Notes: a model not told the origin generated them from the sequence alone. Shown: positions 8,742 through 17,542, counted from the stretch's first letter. The stretch is 64,000 nt of DNA from Methanoplanus endosymbiosus (GCF_024662215.1 NZ_CP096115.1:2678935-2742934); one strand, 5' to 3'. A program made the numbers and translations.

Positions 8742-9830
8742 TCAGCTTCTCCTGAATATCTCCGGGATAAATCTGTTTTTCTTTATCTTCTCACTCTCCA
8801 CCAGAATTTTTGCAGCTGTCATCATAAGCGCCAGCAGCAGGGGGCCAAGCACAAGCCCGGACATGCCAAAGACATAAATCCCTCCGAAAAAGCCAATCCA
8901 CATCACAGCAGGATGGACAAGAGCCCGCCTCCCCATCAGAACGGGCCTTAACACCAGATCCGGAAAAGCGCATACAACCGGATAGCCAATTCCTGCAATA
9001 AGCAGTGCCCCGACATAATCCCCCACTGAAACTGAATAAAATGCAAATACTGCCATCATAAGAGACGGGCCTATGACCGGAATCAGCTGAAATATTGCGG
9101 CAATGACGGAGAGTTCAAGGACATTGTCAAACCCAAGCAGGTAAAAGAAAGGAAGCGCAAGGGCAAAGGTCACCACTGATGTGACAAACTGGACAATATA
9201 TACAGCGTACAGTGTTTCTTTACCCTTTTTTTCAAGAATATTAACAATCTCAAGTGATTTTTCCGGAATTATACTCTTCAGTCCTTTCCAGACCGTTTTT
9301 CCGTTAAGAAAAAATAAATAGAGGAGAACAGAAAAGAGCATCAGTTTTATTCCGGAAATTATTGCAGTGCCTGCCATCGAGTCAATGATTTCACCTGCTA
9401 TGCCATCCTCCCCAAAGAGCAGATCGGTCAGAATATTGTTGGTTGCCGGGACAGACTGTATAGAATCATGATTGTCAAACCAGAGTATAATTCCGTTAAA
9501 AATTTCACCGGCATAATCTGATATCCCGTATATTATCAGGAACAGGATGCCTGTAAGACCGGTAAACAGAAATATGACTGATAATGCCATTACAAGCGAT
9601 GCAAATCTCTCAGAAATCCGGCGGCACAGAATCTCCTTTCCGGGCATTAATACTATGGCAATTGTTGCGGCAAATATGAATGCATCTATGACAGGTGAGA
9701 ATGCAATAATTGCAGATATGAGAATTATGCAGGAGAAGATCAGGACTGCTGATGCAGATCTGTCATGATAGAGATCCATAATCACTCTGGAAAAATAATT
9801 GTCTGCATTGGTATTAACTGATCTGATCAA
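8742..9830 (-). CDS. AI-2E family transporter (first copy)
   Basis: 362 residues with about eight membrane helices. The family signature is in the C-terminal half: LELSVIAAIFQLIPVIGPSLMMAVFAFYSV, then a helix pair and a PVLMGRRALVHPAVMWIGFFGGIYVFG segment. The family includes TqsA-type exporters and archaeal Na+/H+ antiporters, so the substrate cannot be assigned. A paralogue is at 38311. The start ATG has no obvious ribosome site; the upstream 300 bp separate it from the divergent Eha operon. Confidence 0.85.
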   Translation of the reverse strand: MIRSVNTNADNYFSRVIMDLYHDRSASAVLIFSCIILISAIIAFSPVIDAFIFAATIAIVLMPGKEILCRRISERFASLVMALSVIFLFTGLTGILFLIIYGISDYAGEIFNGIILWFDNHDSIQSVPATNNILTDLLFGEDGIAGEIIDSMAGTAIISGIKLMLFSVLLYLFFLNGKTVWKGLKSIIPEKSLEIVNILEKKGKETLYAVYIVQFVTSVVTFALALPFFYLLGFDNVLELSVIAAIFQLIPVIGPSLMMAVFAFYSVSVGDYVGALLIAGIGYPVVCAFPDLVLRPVLMGRRALVHPAVMWIGFFGGIYVFGMSGLVLGPLLLALMMTAAKILVESEKIKKNRFIPEIFRRS

Positions 9831-10160
9831 AAAAAGCGCAAAAGAATAATTATTTCTCTTATGTGCAATAATACTTCAAATCAGTATAAATGAATTTACA
9901 AACCGGATAAATAAAAATTAAATCGTTAATTTGTGTCTGACCCTTCAGAAAATATTGACTTTAATGTTTTATATCAGAAAAATAAGAAAAACTATTAATG
10001 ATCTTTATTATTAATTCTAAGTAGAGGGCAGGTGGCAGAGTATAAATGCCGGTTATTCTCCGGAAATTCCGGATTATAACTCATACGCTGCTCTTATCCG
10101 GATAAATAAGCGCTAAACTTTTCATTTCATGTGGCTTTTGCCGTTTATTACGGTGAAGAT
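9831..10160. promoter_or_regulatory. Intergenic region upstream of the Eha operon
   Basis: 330 bp between divergent transcription units. It is strongly AT-rich at 9840-10020. A TATA-like AGTATAAATGCC lies at 10039-10050, roughly 110 bases before the first Eha start, which would give a long leader, and a G-rich stretch GAGGGCAGGTGGCAGAG precedes it. No ehaA-like gene is visible here. Promoter use is inferred. Confidence 0.35.
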
Positions 10161-10718
10161 ATGTCCATAATGTCAGGTCAAAAGATTTATCGTGCAAACA
10201 ACATCAAAGAATATCAGAGAGTCTGGTTTGACATGCTAAACGGAATAACTAATATTATTGCTGCGGCAGTTGTGGCATGGCTTATTTTTGTCACAACCGA
10301 TGTTATATTCGGCCTTCCGAAGAAAGGCGGAGTTAGCGGTGCTGAGGCAATAGGCAGGTCAGTTGAGGAGGAAGGGGGGAATTTAAACGGAGGCTATATG
10401 ATTGGAAATATAGTCTGCTCTCCTGATGCATCTGCCGGAACACTTCTTGCTGCGTGTGGTGTCTATGTCTATGGCATATATGGCGGACTGGCGGCAGTTG
10501 TGCTGGTTTTTATTGGCAACAGAATATGCCATGATAAAGGCTATGCAGGAACCACAGGAGCCATAATTGCATCCTTTGTGATCTGGGGATTTTCCTTTTA
10601 TGGTATATCTCCGGAGGAGTTCATTGCAGGCATGGTGCTTGCCATTGTAACAATTCAGGGCCTTTCACATAAATATTCAAGCCGGCTTCTTGGAAAACTC
10701 TGGAGGTTTAAAAGTTGA
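10161..10718 (+). CDS. ehaB: Energy-converting hydrogenase A subunit EhaB
   Basis: 185 residues from the ATG at 10161 (GGTGA 6-10 bases upstream); a GTG at 10131 would add ten residues without a ribosome site. Four membrane helices, plus a conserved polar loop after the first, LPKKGGVSGAEAIGRSVEEE, which matches my recollection of EhaB. First gene of the Eha operon; its last codons overlap the next start. It is a membrane subunit of the ferredoxin-reducing hydrogenase. The letter assignment rests on position and the loop motif. Confidence 0.68.
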   Translation: MSIMSGQKIYRANNIKEYQRVWFDMLNGITNIIAAAVVAWLIFVTTDVIFGLPKKGGVSGAEAIGRSVEEEGGNLNGGYMIGNIVCSPDASAGTLLAACGVYVYGIYGGLAAVVLVFIGNRICHDKGYAGTTGAIIASFVIWGFSFYGISPEEFIAGMVLAIVTIQGLSHKYSSRLLGKLWRFKS

Positions 10719-10954
10719 TTGAACTGTGGATCTGTGGTCTGGTTGCAGTTTATGCGGCGATACGTATCGCTTTTGTAAAAAATAACCTCTTAAAACTGCC
10801 GTTCCTGAATGTCATAGGTTTTGCTGTTGCAGGTTCGCTTGTGCTGATCTTAAAGGATCCGCTCTCGCTTGCTGCCGCCGCTGCCTTTTTCATAGGAACA
10901 ACGCTTGAGTCAAACGCAATAGCCAGCAGGATTGCCGGAGGAAAAAAAGAATGA
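10715..10954 (+). CDS. ehaC: Eha membrane subunit (EhaC-like)
   Basis: 79 residues from a TTG at 10715, which overlaps the ehaB stop and sits 7 bases after TGGAGGT. Three hydrophobic helices with the pattern LPFLNVIGFAVAG ... LESNAIASRI, as in DUF2109/EhaC and related MnhF/E-like small subunits. It should be part of the ion-translocating membrane arm. Followed by a 4-base overlap (ATGA) with the next gene. Assignment by order and size. Confidence 0.62.
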   Translation: MIELWICGLVAVYAAIRIAFVKNNLLKLPFLNVIGFAVAGSLVLILKDPLSLAAAAAFFIGTTLESNAIASRIAGGKKE

Positions 10955-11193
10955 TTGACGATATATCCATTCTATTATTCGGTTTTCTGGCGATTGCCGG
11001 CACTGTAATGGCAGCATTTTCAAGGGAGCAGTTTGAGAAGCTGATCTCAGTTGGCATCATAGCCGCCGGAATTATGCCCTTCATAATTGCAGGTGGTTAT
11101 ACTGACGTTGCGATTGCAGTCTCGCTTATTGCTCCGATAACAACGATATTTATTCTTATGGTCTGCAGGAGTGATGCTGATGATAGCGCCTGA
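10951..11193 (+). CDS. ehaD: Eha membrane subunit (EhaD-like)
   Basis: 80 residues, three membrane helices (near 5-23, 30-48 and 53-72), with REQFEKLISVGIIAAGIMPFI resembling the NuoK/MnhC-like DUF2108 family. It starts on ATGA overlapping the previous stop and ends 14 bases inside the next gene, so the chain is translationally coupled. Probable membrane-arm subunit. Order in the operon, not strong sequence identity, gives the letter. Confidence 0.62.
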   Translation: MIDDISILLFGFLAIAGTVMAAFSREQFEKLISVGIIAAGIMPFIIAGGYTDVAIAVSLIAPITTIFILMVCRSDADDSA

Positions 11194-11422
11194 ATTTGCA
11201 CTTGGCTGCATTATTCTGGTAATTGGTGTTATTGCTGCGGCTGATCCAAAGCCGAAGACACCACTTATCCGGCTGATAAATGTTGAAATTCCCGCATGGG
11301 GTCTTCTGCTGATAATGCTCTCATTTAACGAGACTCTCGCGCTGATGACCTTTATCGCTGTAACGGCAATAGCCACATTTGTTCTTGTGAGGGTGCTTGA
11401 GAGGAGTGATGGAAGATGGTAG
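11180..11422 (+). CDS. ehaE: Eha membrane subunit (EhaE-like)
   Basis: 80 residues from the ATG at 11180, chosen because CAGGAG ends about 8 bases before it; the in-frame GTG and ATG at 11171 and 11174 lie on or next to that ribosome site. Three membrane helices with LINVEIPAWGLLLIMLSFNETLA, consistent with DUF2107/EhaE. Overlaps ehaD by 14 bases and the next gene by 7. Part of the membrane arm of the hydrogenase. Confidence 0.62.
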   Translation: MIAPEFALGCIILVIGVIAAADPKPKTPLIRLINVEIPAWGLLLIMLSFNETLALMTFIAVTAIATFVLVRVLERSDGRW

Positions 11423-11871
11423 TCCGTAAGATCTCAGATTATCTCCAGAAGGTAGAGAATATTGCGAATATCTACGGGCTTATCGTTGCGGTTGTATTCA
11501 TAGCTGCATTATGCCTTCAGGTAACTTCTCCCCTGCAATATGAGTCAGAACAGCTCTATCCAAAGGATATTGTGGCTGACAGCCCGTTAAATCCGTATGA
11601 GAGGGGCGGAATTCCTTTCGGAGATACCGTAGTCAAAGCCCAGTATCCCTCAAATGCACCATATCTTGGTTATGTGACTGCATACTTAACTCCGCTTTCG
11701 GCTTTTATGGCAGCCTCAAGTTTCTATCTCGGAACGACTATAGTCTCGCATCCGGGAGGAATAATTGATGAGATCCTCTATAATACCAGAGGGCTTGATA
11801 CGGTTGTTGAGACATCCATTCTCTTTGTTGCATTTGCAATAGCGGCATTTCTGTACAGGAGGAAGGAATGA
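11416..11871 (+). CDS. ehaF: Energy-converting hydrogenase A subunit EhaF
   Basis: 151 residues. A first helix (near 19-37), a polar outer segment with the conserved SPLNPYERGGIPFGDTVVKAQ stretch, then two further helices. The NPYERGG segment is characteristic of EhaF (DUF2106). Overlaps ehaE by 7 bases and ehaG by 4. It has no counterpart in Ech or Ehb hydrogenases that I know of, so with EhaG and EhaM it identifies the complex as Eha. Confidence 0.78.
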   Translation: MVVRKISDYLQKVENIANIYGLIVAVVFIAALCLQVTSPLQYESEQLYPKDIVADSPLNPYERGGIPFGDTVVKAQYPSNAPYLGYVTAYLTPLSAFMAASSFYLGTTIVSHPGGIIDEILYNTRGLDTVVETSILFVAFAIAAFLYRRKE

Positions 11872-12470
11872 TGGATCAGACCTATTTCCTCGGAATAACT
11901 GTCATATTTGCTGCATCAGCGATAGTTTTTATTGCGCTATTTAAAGAGAAGAATGATCTCCACCGTCTTATATTAACAGATCTTGCCGAGATTGTTGCCC
12001 TTGCACTTATCGCAATGGTTGCAACAGATCTTGCCGAGGCACTGATTCTTCCCGGTCTTGTAGTCGGCATATCTGAACTGCTGGCCATCTCTGAGATCTA
12101 TCTTGTGAGGGAAGGACTGACAAAGCCGGTGAAACGGAAGTTCCGGCTCGAAATAATGGATTCTGCACCTGCAATAATGGCACTTGTGCTTGTTGCCTAT
12201 GGAATAGTCCTCTCCGGATTTTCAGGTGGTGCGGTTGCTGCAACCGGTGCGGTCTTCTTCTTTATGTGTAAGGGAAGTATGGAGCGGTTTGAGATACTTG
12301 AGATTGTGAGCGGTTATGCCTGGGCATTCTGGATTGTAGCTTTCTTCATATTCATGATTCTGCCGCAGTACTGGTTCTTTGCAGTCATGCTTGCCGGAGG
12401 TGCAATTCTTGTGAAGGTTATGGCAAAGATGTCGCTTATTGGAACGATGGGAGGTGAGGAGAATGTTTGA
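11868..12470 (+). CDS. ehaG: Energy-converting hydrogenase A subunit EhaG
   Basis: 200 residues with about seven hydrophobic segments. The RLILTDLAEIVALALIAMVATDLAEALILPGLVVG region with acidic residues buried in the membrane and the following EIYLVREGL match EhaG (DUF2105). Intramembrane acidic residues suit a subunit of the ion pathway. Starts on ATGATGG overlapping the ehaF stop and ends 8 bases inside ehaH. Confidence 0.78.
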   Translation: MMDQTYFLGITVIFAASAIVFIALFKEKNDLHRLILTDLAEIVALALIAMVATDLAEALILPGLVVGISELLAISEIYLVREGLTKPVKRKFRLEIMDSAPAIMALVLVAYGIVLSGFSGGAVAATGAVFFFMCKGSMERFEILEIVSGYAWAFWIVAFFIFMILPQYWFFAVMLAGGAILVKVMAKMSLIGTMGGEENV

Positions 12471-13131
12471 TCTTCAGTCAGGAGCTGTCGGCGGTGAAGA
12501 ACTGTTTTATCTGCCGTTTGGCGATATTGTGAATTACTTCACTCCATATACAGCCGTTCTCTTCATACTGGCACTGATATTCACGCTCTTCTGCATATTC
12601 AGCAGACCTGAGAAACAGCTTGATGTGGTCTTTGGTGATGATGCTGTATATGCAAAGGAGGTTGGGCCTGCCGAACTGAAGTTCCGGAGATTTATGGCAG
12701 TTGCCTGTGGTGTTGCCACCATGGGGGCTGTCCTGAGCGGTGACATCTTCAACTACACTCTCTTTGTCTCAATGATTGGTATCTGCATAATAGGCATAGT
12801 TGCGGCAGTCAAGAACAGGCATGTTTTAAATGCCGCCTTTAATTACGGCATTGTTGCGATGGTTGCAACAGTTCCGTTATTCGGAAGTGCGGCAATTACG
12901 CTTGCGTCAGCAGGAACACTCAGCATATGGGAGCTTTCAGGTGCAATGGTATCTATGCCCCTGATTGCAAAGGTGATGCTTCTGGTCGGAGTTACAGGCG
13001 AGGGTATAGCACCGTTTTACGCTGCAAAGGCTGAGCTTTTCAGGGCACCGGGTGCTCCCTATGTAATAATGATTCATGTGAGTTCGCTCCTGATATTCCT
13101 CAGGGTGGTTGAGATTTTGTTAACGGTGTGA
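12463..13131 (+). CDS. ehaH: Energy-converting hydrogenase A subunit EhaH
   Basis: 222 residues from the ATG at 12463, with GAGGTGAGGA just upstream; an ATG at 12439 in frame lacks that site. Six or so helices; the LSGDIFNYTLFVSMIGI and LIAKVMLLVGVTGEGIAPFYAAKAE stretches resemble a shortened NuoL/M/N-type antiporter core, as described for EhaH. Probably contributes an ion channel. Overlaps ehaG by 8 bases; the next gene follows after 6. Confidence 0.75.
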   Translation: MFDLQSGAVGGEELFYLPFGDIVNYFTPYTAVLFILALIFTLFCIFSRPEKQLDVVFGDDAVYAKEVGPAELKFRRFMAVACGVATMGAVLSGDIFNYTLFVSMIGICIIGIVAAVKNRHVLNAAFNYGIVAMVATVPLFGSAAITLASAGTLSIWELSGAMVSMPLIAKVMLLVGVTGEGIAPFYAAKAELFRAPGAPYVIMIHVSSLLIFLRVVEILLTV

Positions 13132-13137
13132 TGGAAT

Positions 13138-13341
13138 ATGAAAAAAAGTACAGTCAAACTGGTAGCCGTCCTCTCTCTTCTGGTCTGCATTGGAGCAGAA
13201 GTTATGTTAAGGGCTGGTATTGCAGATTTCCTGACGGCAGCAGTGCTTATGACTATTGCCTTTCCGCCATTCGTGCTCTTTACAGGACTCTGGTGGAAAG
13301 CAGGAGAAGGAGAGAGGGATATTCCTTTTATCGGGTACTGA
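13138..13341 (+). CDS. ehaI: Small Eha membrane subunit (EhaI-like)
   Basis: 67 residues, two membrane helices (near 5-25 and 30-50), ending in a short hydrophilic tail WKAGEGERDIPFIGY. It occupies the ehaI position between ehaH and ehaJ. The start ATG is preceded by GTGATGGAAT. Very little can be said beyond size, topology and place in the operon. Confidence 0.55.
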   Translation: MKKSTVKLVAVLSLLVCIGAEVMLRAGIADFLTAAVLMTIAFPPFVLFTGLWWKAGEGERDIPFIGY

Positions 13342-13344
13342 AAT

Positions 13345-14187
13345 ATGATAGAATATCTGATATTAGCAACAATACTGGGGCTTTTGTTTCTTGGAATACA
13401 CCGGAAGGTTATTGCAAGGGTGCAGGGCAGGCCCGGCCCTCCGATATGGCAGGAGATACTGCACACTCTCAAATTTTCATTTAAGAAGACCTGGATTCCA
13501 AAGACAGGCAGTGAACTGTTGTTCACCGGAATTGTGCTTGTGGCAATCGGTATATGGACGGCAGCACTGTTTATAGTGATTGCGGGGCAGAGCATTCTGC
13601 TCTTATTCGGCATATATATGGTTCACAAGATGGTTGAGCATGGTGTAGGACTGTCTCCGGGATCGCCGTACTCCAAGTTCGGCGGTGTCAGGTCAGTCAT
13701 ATCCGCATCATCTGAGATTCCGCTCTTTGGTGCGGTTGCGATGATCTATTTCTTCACCGGATCTCTGATGATCTCAGATCTCATTGCATTTCAGGCGGAA
13801 CACGGGCCTCTTCTTCTGATAGTGCCTCCGGCAGCACTTGGTCTGTATGTGGTCATACTCTCCAAGATGCCGTACGGGCCGTTTTCTATAGTGCAGGGAA
13901 AGGAGATTGTGAGCGGATATAAGACTGAGCACTTCGGTGTATGGAGGGCAGCTCTTGATGTCGGTGAGGGCCTTAAGACGTTTGTCCTTTTATTCGCATT
14001 TGTTGTAATCTTCTTCGGGCAGCTGCCCATACTGCTGACACTGCTCGTGATGCTTATTGTCCTTGTGTCACTATCATTTGTCTCTGCGACAACACCGCTT
14101 TTGTCACCCTATGACTGTGTAACTGTTCAGATACTGATAATCGTCTTTATGATTGTATTTGCTGCGGTGCTGGGGGTATTGTTATGA
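13345..14187 (+). CDS. ehaJ: Hydrogenase membrane subunit EhaJ (NuoH/EchB-like)
   Basis: 280 residues and about eight membrane helices. It has the NuoH-family features RKVIARVQGRPGPPIWQ near the N-terminus, an amphipathic KTWIPKTG loop, a glutamate-containing VSGYKTEHFGVWRAALDVGEGLKTF segment, and a LSPYDCVTVQ end. NuoH homologs link the quinone or ferredoxin module to proton movement. It starts three bases after ehaI ends and overlaps the next gene by 4 bases. Confidence 0.85.
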   Translation: MIEYLILATILGLLFLGIHRKVIARVQGRPGPPIWQEILHTLKFSFKKTWIPKTGSELLFTGIVLVAIGIWTAALFIVIAGQSILLLFGIYMVHKMVEHGVGLSPGSPYSKFGGVRSVISASSEIPLFGAVAMIYFFTGSLMISDLIAFQAEHGPLLLIVPPAALGLYVVILSKMPYGPFSIVQGKEIVSGYKTEHFGVWRAALDVGEGLKTFVLLFAFVVIFFGQLPILLTLLVMLIVLVSLSFVSATTPLLSPYDCVTVQILIIVFMIVFAAVLGVLL

Positions 14188-14432
14188 CTCTTATAAAAGC
14201 CGGAATTACATCCGGATGTATAGTCTTTGCACTTATTGCGGCATATCAGGCATACCTGAATCCGTCAGTTGCGGTTCAGGCCGGAGTTCTGATCGTAATG
14301 CTGATTGTAATTCCGGTTCTTGTAATTTTCGGAAGTAAGGATCTCCTGAAGAGAGGTGAGATGGCGGCTTTGTGGCTGCTCATATTTGTCTTTGCAGGAT
14401 ATGGTGTCTTAAAGGCAGGAGGTCTTATATGA
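14184..14432 (+). CDS. ehaK: Small Eha membrane subunit (EhaK-like)
   Basis: 82 residues with three hydrophobic helices, placed between ehaJ and ehaM with ATGA overlaps at both ends. In the canonical order two small genes (ehaK and ehaL) occupy this gap; here only one is present. Size favours EhaK (DUF2104) over the shorter EhaL. The letter is therefore tentative. Confidence 0.5.
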   Translation: MTLIKAGITSGCIVFALIAAYQAYLNPSVAVQAGVLIVMLIVIPVLVIFGSKDLLKRGEMAALWLLIFVFAGYGVLKAGGLI

Positions 14433-14815
14433 CCGGATATGTATATGAGAAGAGCCTTCGCAATATGAAATTACGGATTGTGAGAGCGCCTTTGCAGAAC
14501 CTGGCTATTAAGGAGATCTCAGACGGTCTTGATATGAATATCCAGAAATTCAGGGCCATGCTTATCGAGAATTTTGATATGTCATACCTTGAAAACATGC
14601 CGGCAAGGTACGATGTCTGGAAAGGTGATGAGGTGCCGGAGTTTCCGGATCGTCTGCTCTTTACAGGATTTCTGACAAAATATATGCCAATAATTACGGA
14701 AGATGAGATGGACCTTTTATTGACTGATATATCCGGTAAAATGTCAGGCGGAATGAGTGAGAAAGAGGCGGTAATATACGGCCGTGAGAAGATCAGGGAG
14801 CTGATCCTTAAATGA
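14429..14815 (+). CDS. ehaM: Energy-converting hydrogenase A subunit EhaM (DUF1959)
   Basis: 128 residues from the ATG at 14429 overlapping the previous stop (ATGA); a longer frame upstream only re-reads the previous gene. Soluble and helical, with [20 protein letters not shown] and a long acidic middle part, matching DUF1959, the EhaM family. A peripheral subunit of the hydrogenase of unknown function. Overlaps ehaN by 4 bases. Confidence 0.78.
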   Translation: MTGYVYEKSLRNMKLRIVRAPLQNLAIKEISDGLDMNIQKFRAMLIENFDMSYLENMPARYDVWKGDEVPEFPDRLLFTGFLTKYMPIITEDEMDLLLTDISGKMSGGMSEKEAVIYGREKIRELILK

Positions 14816-15270
14816 GTATTATTCAGAATTTAAAGAATAATGTACGGTCGAGATCCATTCATGTCAGTTTTGTGAATGTCGGGTCATGCAATGGCTGTGA
14901 TATTGAAATTTTAGCCTGCCTTGCACCGCGTTATGATATTGAGCAGTATGGTATCTATGTCCACAACAATCCAAGGGAAGCAGATGTACTGCTGATTACA
15001 GGAGCATTTGTTGAGCAGTGGGATGACAAGCTCTTAAATCTCTGGAATAAGATCCCTGACCCCAAGGTTGCTGTAACGATTGGAAACTGCCCTGTATCGG
15101 GCTGTGTCTTTAACAGAAGGGGCAGTTATGTCAATCCTCCGGTATCAAAGCACATCCCTGTAGCAGCAGAGATTCCGGGGTGCCCGCCAAGGCCCACTGA
15201 GATAATCAGCACGATTCTGAGCGTGGCCCCGCTTATTTTTAAGGATTATGAGGAGATGGATAAAAAATGA
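14812..15270 (+). CDS. ehaN: [NiFe] hydrogenase small subunit EhaN
   Basis: 152 residues. Cluster-binding cysteines are C26 and C29 in [10 protein letters not shown]93 in IGNCPVSGC, and C124 in IPGCPPRP, the set that holds the proximal [4Fe-4S] cluster in group 4 hydrogenases (NuoB-like). It passes electrons from the [NiFe] site in EhaO to the ferredoxin subunits. Overlaps ehaM and ehaO by 4 bases each, so small and large subunits are translationally coupled. Confidence 0.9.
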   Translation: MSIIQNLKNNVRSRSIHVSFVNVGSCNGCDIEILACLAPRYDIEQYGIYVHNNPREADVLLITGAFVEQWDDKLLNLWNKIPDPKVAVTIGNCPVSGCVFNRRGSYVNPPVSKHIPVAAEIPGCPPRPTEIISTILSVAPLIFKDYEEMDKK

Positions 15271-16352
15271 GAAAGAAGGTTGATGTATCACTCCCCATAG
15301 GGCCTGTTCATCCTATATTTAAAGAGCCGGCAAGAATCCGGTGCGAAACCGCCGGAGAGAAGGTTATCTCTGCCGAAATTGATCTCGGCTATGTCAAGAA
15401 GGGTATTGAAAATATCATGAAGGGCAGGCCCTGGCAGGAGGTTATGTTTTTAGCCGAGAGAATCTGCGGCATCTGCTCGGTTATTCATAACATGGTATTC
15501 ATAGAGACGGTTGAGAAGATCAGTGAGATTGATGTGCCGCAGAGGGCTTTGTACCTCAGGGTCATTGTGAATGAACTGGACAGAATTCAGTCGCATATGC
15601 TTGCCAACTATTCATACTGCTACACCATTGAGCATGAGACCCTTGCCATGTATCTCTTAAACCTGAGGGAGACTGCAATGGATCTCATCGAGCTTATCAC
15701 CGGGGCAAGGATCACCTGTGCCTATATGATTCCGGGTGGTGTCAGGTATGATCTCGATGATGAAAAGATGGCTGTTCTAAGAGCTGGTCTTGATAAGCTT
15801 GAGAAGGATCTGACACGGTTTGATGGGATGTTTGAGGGTGGCAGCCTTATAGGACTCAGGAGCCGGCAGATTGGGCTGATGTCTGAAGAGGAGGGCAGAA
15901 TCTCACATGCAGTCGGCCCGACTGCACGTGCAAGCGGCATTGTCCTTGATGAGAGGATGAATCATCCGACTTATCAGAAACTTGGTTTTGAACCGGTAAT
16001 CCGGTATGAATGCGACAATTATGCACGGATAAAGGTTCGTTTTCAGGAGATCTTTCAGAGCATTGGTCTTGTCCGGAAATGCCTGGATGATATGCCTGAA
16101 GGAAAGATACGCGGCGGAGGGATTGTTAAGGCCGGAAAGGGTTCATGGGCTGGTGAGGCTCCGAGGGGTGAGCTTACGTATAACATAGAGACCGATGAAT
16201 ACGGCAGGATTGTTGATATTGGCATACGGACTCCTTCTATTATGAATATTGAGGCATGTATTCATTATATGCTCAAAGGTGTCAATTCAGCGGCTGATGT
16301 GACCTCGACCTATATCAGTTCAGATCCCTGTATAGCCTGCAATGAGAGGTAG
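15267..16352 (+). CDS. ehaO: [NiFe] hydrogenase large (catalytic) subunit EhaO
   Basis: 361 residues. The nickel ligands are the cysteine pairs C67/C70 in RICGICS and C355/C358 in [22 protein letters not shown] at the start and [12 protein letters not shown] are typical of group 4 large subunits. The protein ends three residues after the last cysteine, so there is no C-terminal extension of the kind removed by maturation endopeptidases, as in some other Ech-type enzymes. It oxidises H2 to reduce ferredoxin, driven by ion influx through the membrane arm. Confidence 0.93.
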   Translation: MRKKVDVSLPIGPVHPIFKEPARIRCETAGEKVISAEIDLGYVKKGIENIMKGRPWQEVMFLAERICGICSVIHNMVFIETVEKISEIDVPQRALYLRVIVNELDRIQSHMLANYSYCYTIEHETLAMYLLNLRETAMDLIELITGARITCAYMIPGGVRYDLDDEKMAVLRAGLDKLEKDLTRFDGMFEGGSLIGLRSRQIGLMSEEEGRISHAVGPTARASGIVLDERMNHPTYQKLGFEPVIRYECDNYARIKVRFQEIFQSIGLVRKCLDDMPEGKIRGGGIVKAGKGSWAGEAPRGELTYNIETDEYGRIVDIGIRTPSIMNIEACIHYMLKGVNSAADVTSTYISSDPCIACNER

Positions 16353-16357
16353 CATAG

Positions 16358-16957
16358 ATGTCATCATCTGTCATATGGTACATAAAAGAGTTTTTAAGGG
16401 CTGAGTGGATTAAAAATTTCTTTACTGTAAAGACTGCACCACTGGTTACTCCTGAACATTTCAGGGATTATCCAACCCTTACCGGCAATGAATGCACGCA
16501 CTGTTTAAGATGCATGATGATCTGCCCGTCTCCGGGTGCAATTGAGGTGCTGAAGAACAGTGAGGATAAGTGGGAGCCGGTAATATACAAAGGACACTGC
16601 CTCAGATGCGGATTGTGTGTGGAGGTCTGCCCTGACAAAGTAATCACATCCGGAGATATACTTGAGAGACAGGAGAGGGAGAAGACGATGTTTCTTGCAG
16701 ATTATCACCTCACCGTTGACCATGCAAAGTGTATGCGCTGCGGAAACTGCTCAGTCGCCTGTCCGATTAACAAGGAGATTGATCCTTCACTTGCATTCGG
16801 CGCAAGCCTTGGATCAGATGAGGTTATTATGAGGGTTAAAGACGGAAAACTTACGATTCTTCACCCGGAGAAATGCACCGGTTGCAAGACCTGTGAGAAG
16901 ACCTGCCCGAATGATTCCATCAAAGTTGCAAGGGTTGTGGAAGGATTCCAGGATTAA
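16358..16957 (+). CDS. Ferredoxin subunit of Eha with four [4Fe-4S] motifs
   Basis: 199 residues with four CxxCxxCxxxC motifs: ECTHCLRCMMICP, HCLRCGLCVEVCP, KCMRCGNCSVACP and KCTGCKTCEKTCP, enough for four [4Fe-4S] clusters. An amphipathic N-terminus could dock it to the membrane complex. It lies 5 bases after ehaO and is the last gene of the run, in the place of the EhaP/Q polyferredoxins. It probably relays electrons from EhaN to the soluble ferredoxin used by formylmethanofuran dehydrogenase. Which Eha letter it carries is unclear. Confidence 0.85.
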   Translation: MSSSVIWYIKEFLRAEWIKNFFTVKTAPLVTPEHFRDYPTLTGNECTHCLRCMMICPSPGAIEVLKNSEDKWEPVIYKGHCLRCGLCVEVCPDKVITSGDILERQEREKTMFLADYHLTVDHAKCMRCGNCSVACPINKEIDPSLAFGASLGSDEVIMRVKDGKLTILHPEKCTGCKTCEKTCPNDSIKVARVVEGFQD

Positions 16958-17035
16958 AGATCTGTTGACGGTGGGATTGTTTCCCGGAAAAATTCTGCCA
17001 ATATATTTAATTATTTTGGTGTTCAACAGTCTCTT

Positions 17036-17188
17036 ATGCCAAAGCATAAGTGCGGGTTTGATGAAAAGATTCGCTGTAAAAAGTGCGGCAGGAATCTGGA
17101 GGACAATGGCAAAGGGGGCCTTTACTGTCCTTATTGCGGAAGAACTGTTACCATCATATGCCCCGGATGCGGAAGGCCGTGGCTTTAA
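17036..17188 (+). CDS. 50-residue double zinc-ribbon protein
   Basis: A short gene running from the ATG at 17036 to TAA. It has seven cysteines, C6, then CKKC (14/17), CPYC (31/34) and CPGC (42/45), plus H4, which can bind two zinc ions in two ribbons. A TATA-like ATATATTTAATTATT at about 17001-17015 sits some 28 bases upstream, implying a leaderless message. Small double zinc-ribbon proteins of this kind are widespread in archaea (for example the haloarchaeal HVO_2753 type); their function is mostly unknown. Confidence 0.7.
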   Translation: MPKHKCGFDEKIRCKKCGRNLEDNGKGGLYCPYCGRTVTIICPGCGRPWL

Positions 17189-17272
17189 ATTGAATTTTCT
17201 CTGATAATCTGTATCCGGCAATATCAAAGATTGTTTCTGGCTGGTTTAAGGAATGACAGGAGTTCTGGCTGT

Positions 17273-17542
17273 TCACGGTGGGTTGGCTCTTATCCATTCT
17301 GTATAATCTTCTCTCAGAATTTTCACCTCATCCTGAGATAACTCCTTTTTATTTCTGCTGTGCAGGTAAGCCTCAAGCTCTTTTACTATAGCCTCGGCCT
17401 GCGGGAATGTCTTAACGTCAAGATAGACCGGGCAGGTTCTGATATCCATGGTATATCCGCACTCCGTGCATAGCTTCCACTTCTGGTAGCGATCTGCGTA
17501 CGAAAAAGCCTGGCATCCGGGGCACCTGACAATCAGGTACAT
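17273..17542 (-). CDS. DUF1922-type zinc-ribbon protein
   Basis: 89 residues from the ATG at 17542. This start gives MYLIVRCPGC, closely like the N-terminus of the M. thermautotrophicus DUF1922 protein MTH1184; the frame stays open to 17662 but the extra residues are Gly/Ser/Gln-rich and look untranslated. Cysteines CPGC and CTEC form a rubredoxin-like zinc ribbon, followed by a helix (FPQAEAIVKELEAYLHSR). Function unknown. The start codon sits in the centre of a perfect 19-bp inverted repeat. Confidence 0.72.
   Translation of the reverse strand: MYLIVRCPGCQAFSYADRYQKWKLCTECGYTMDIRTCPVYLDVKTFPQAEAIVKELEAYLHSRNKKELSQDEVKILREDYTEWIRANPP

Noticed and set aside
10161-16957. Operon as Ech, Ehb or Mbh hydrogenase
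   Set aside because: Ech has six genes, Mbh carries Mrp-type antiporter genes, and the EhaF-, EhaG- and EhaM-type subunits seen here are Eha-specific to my knowledge.
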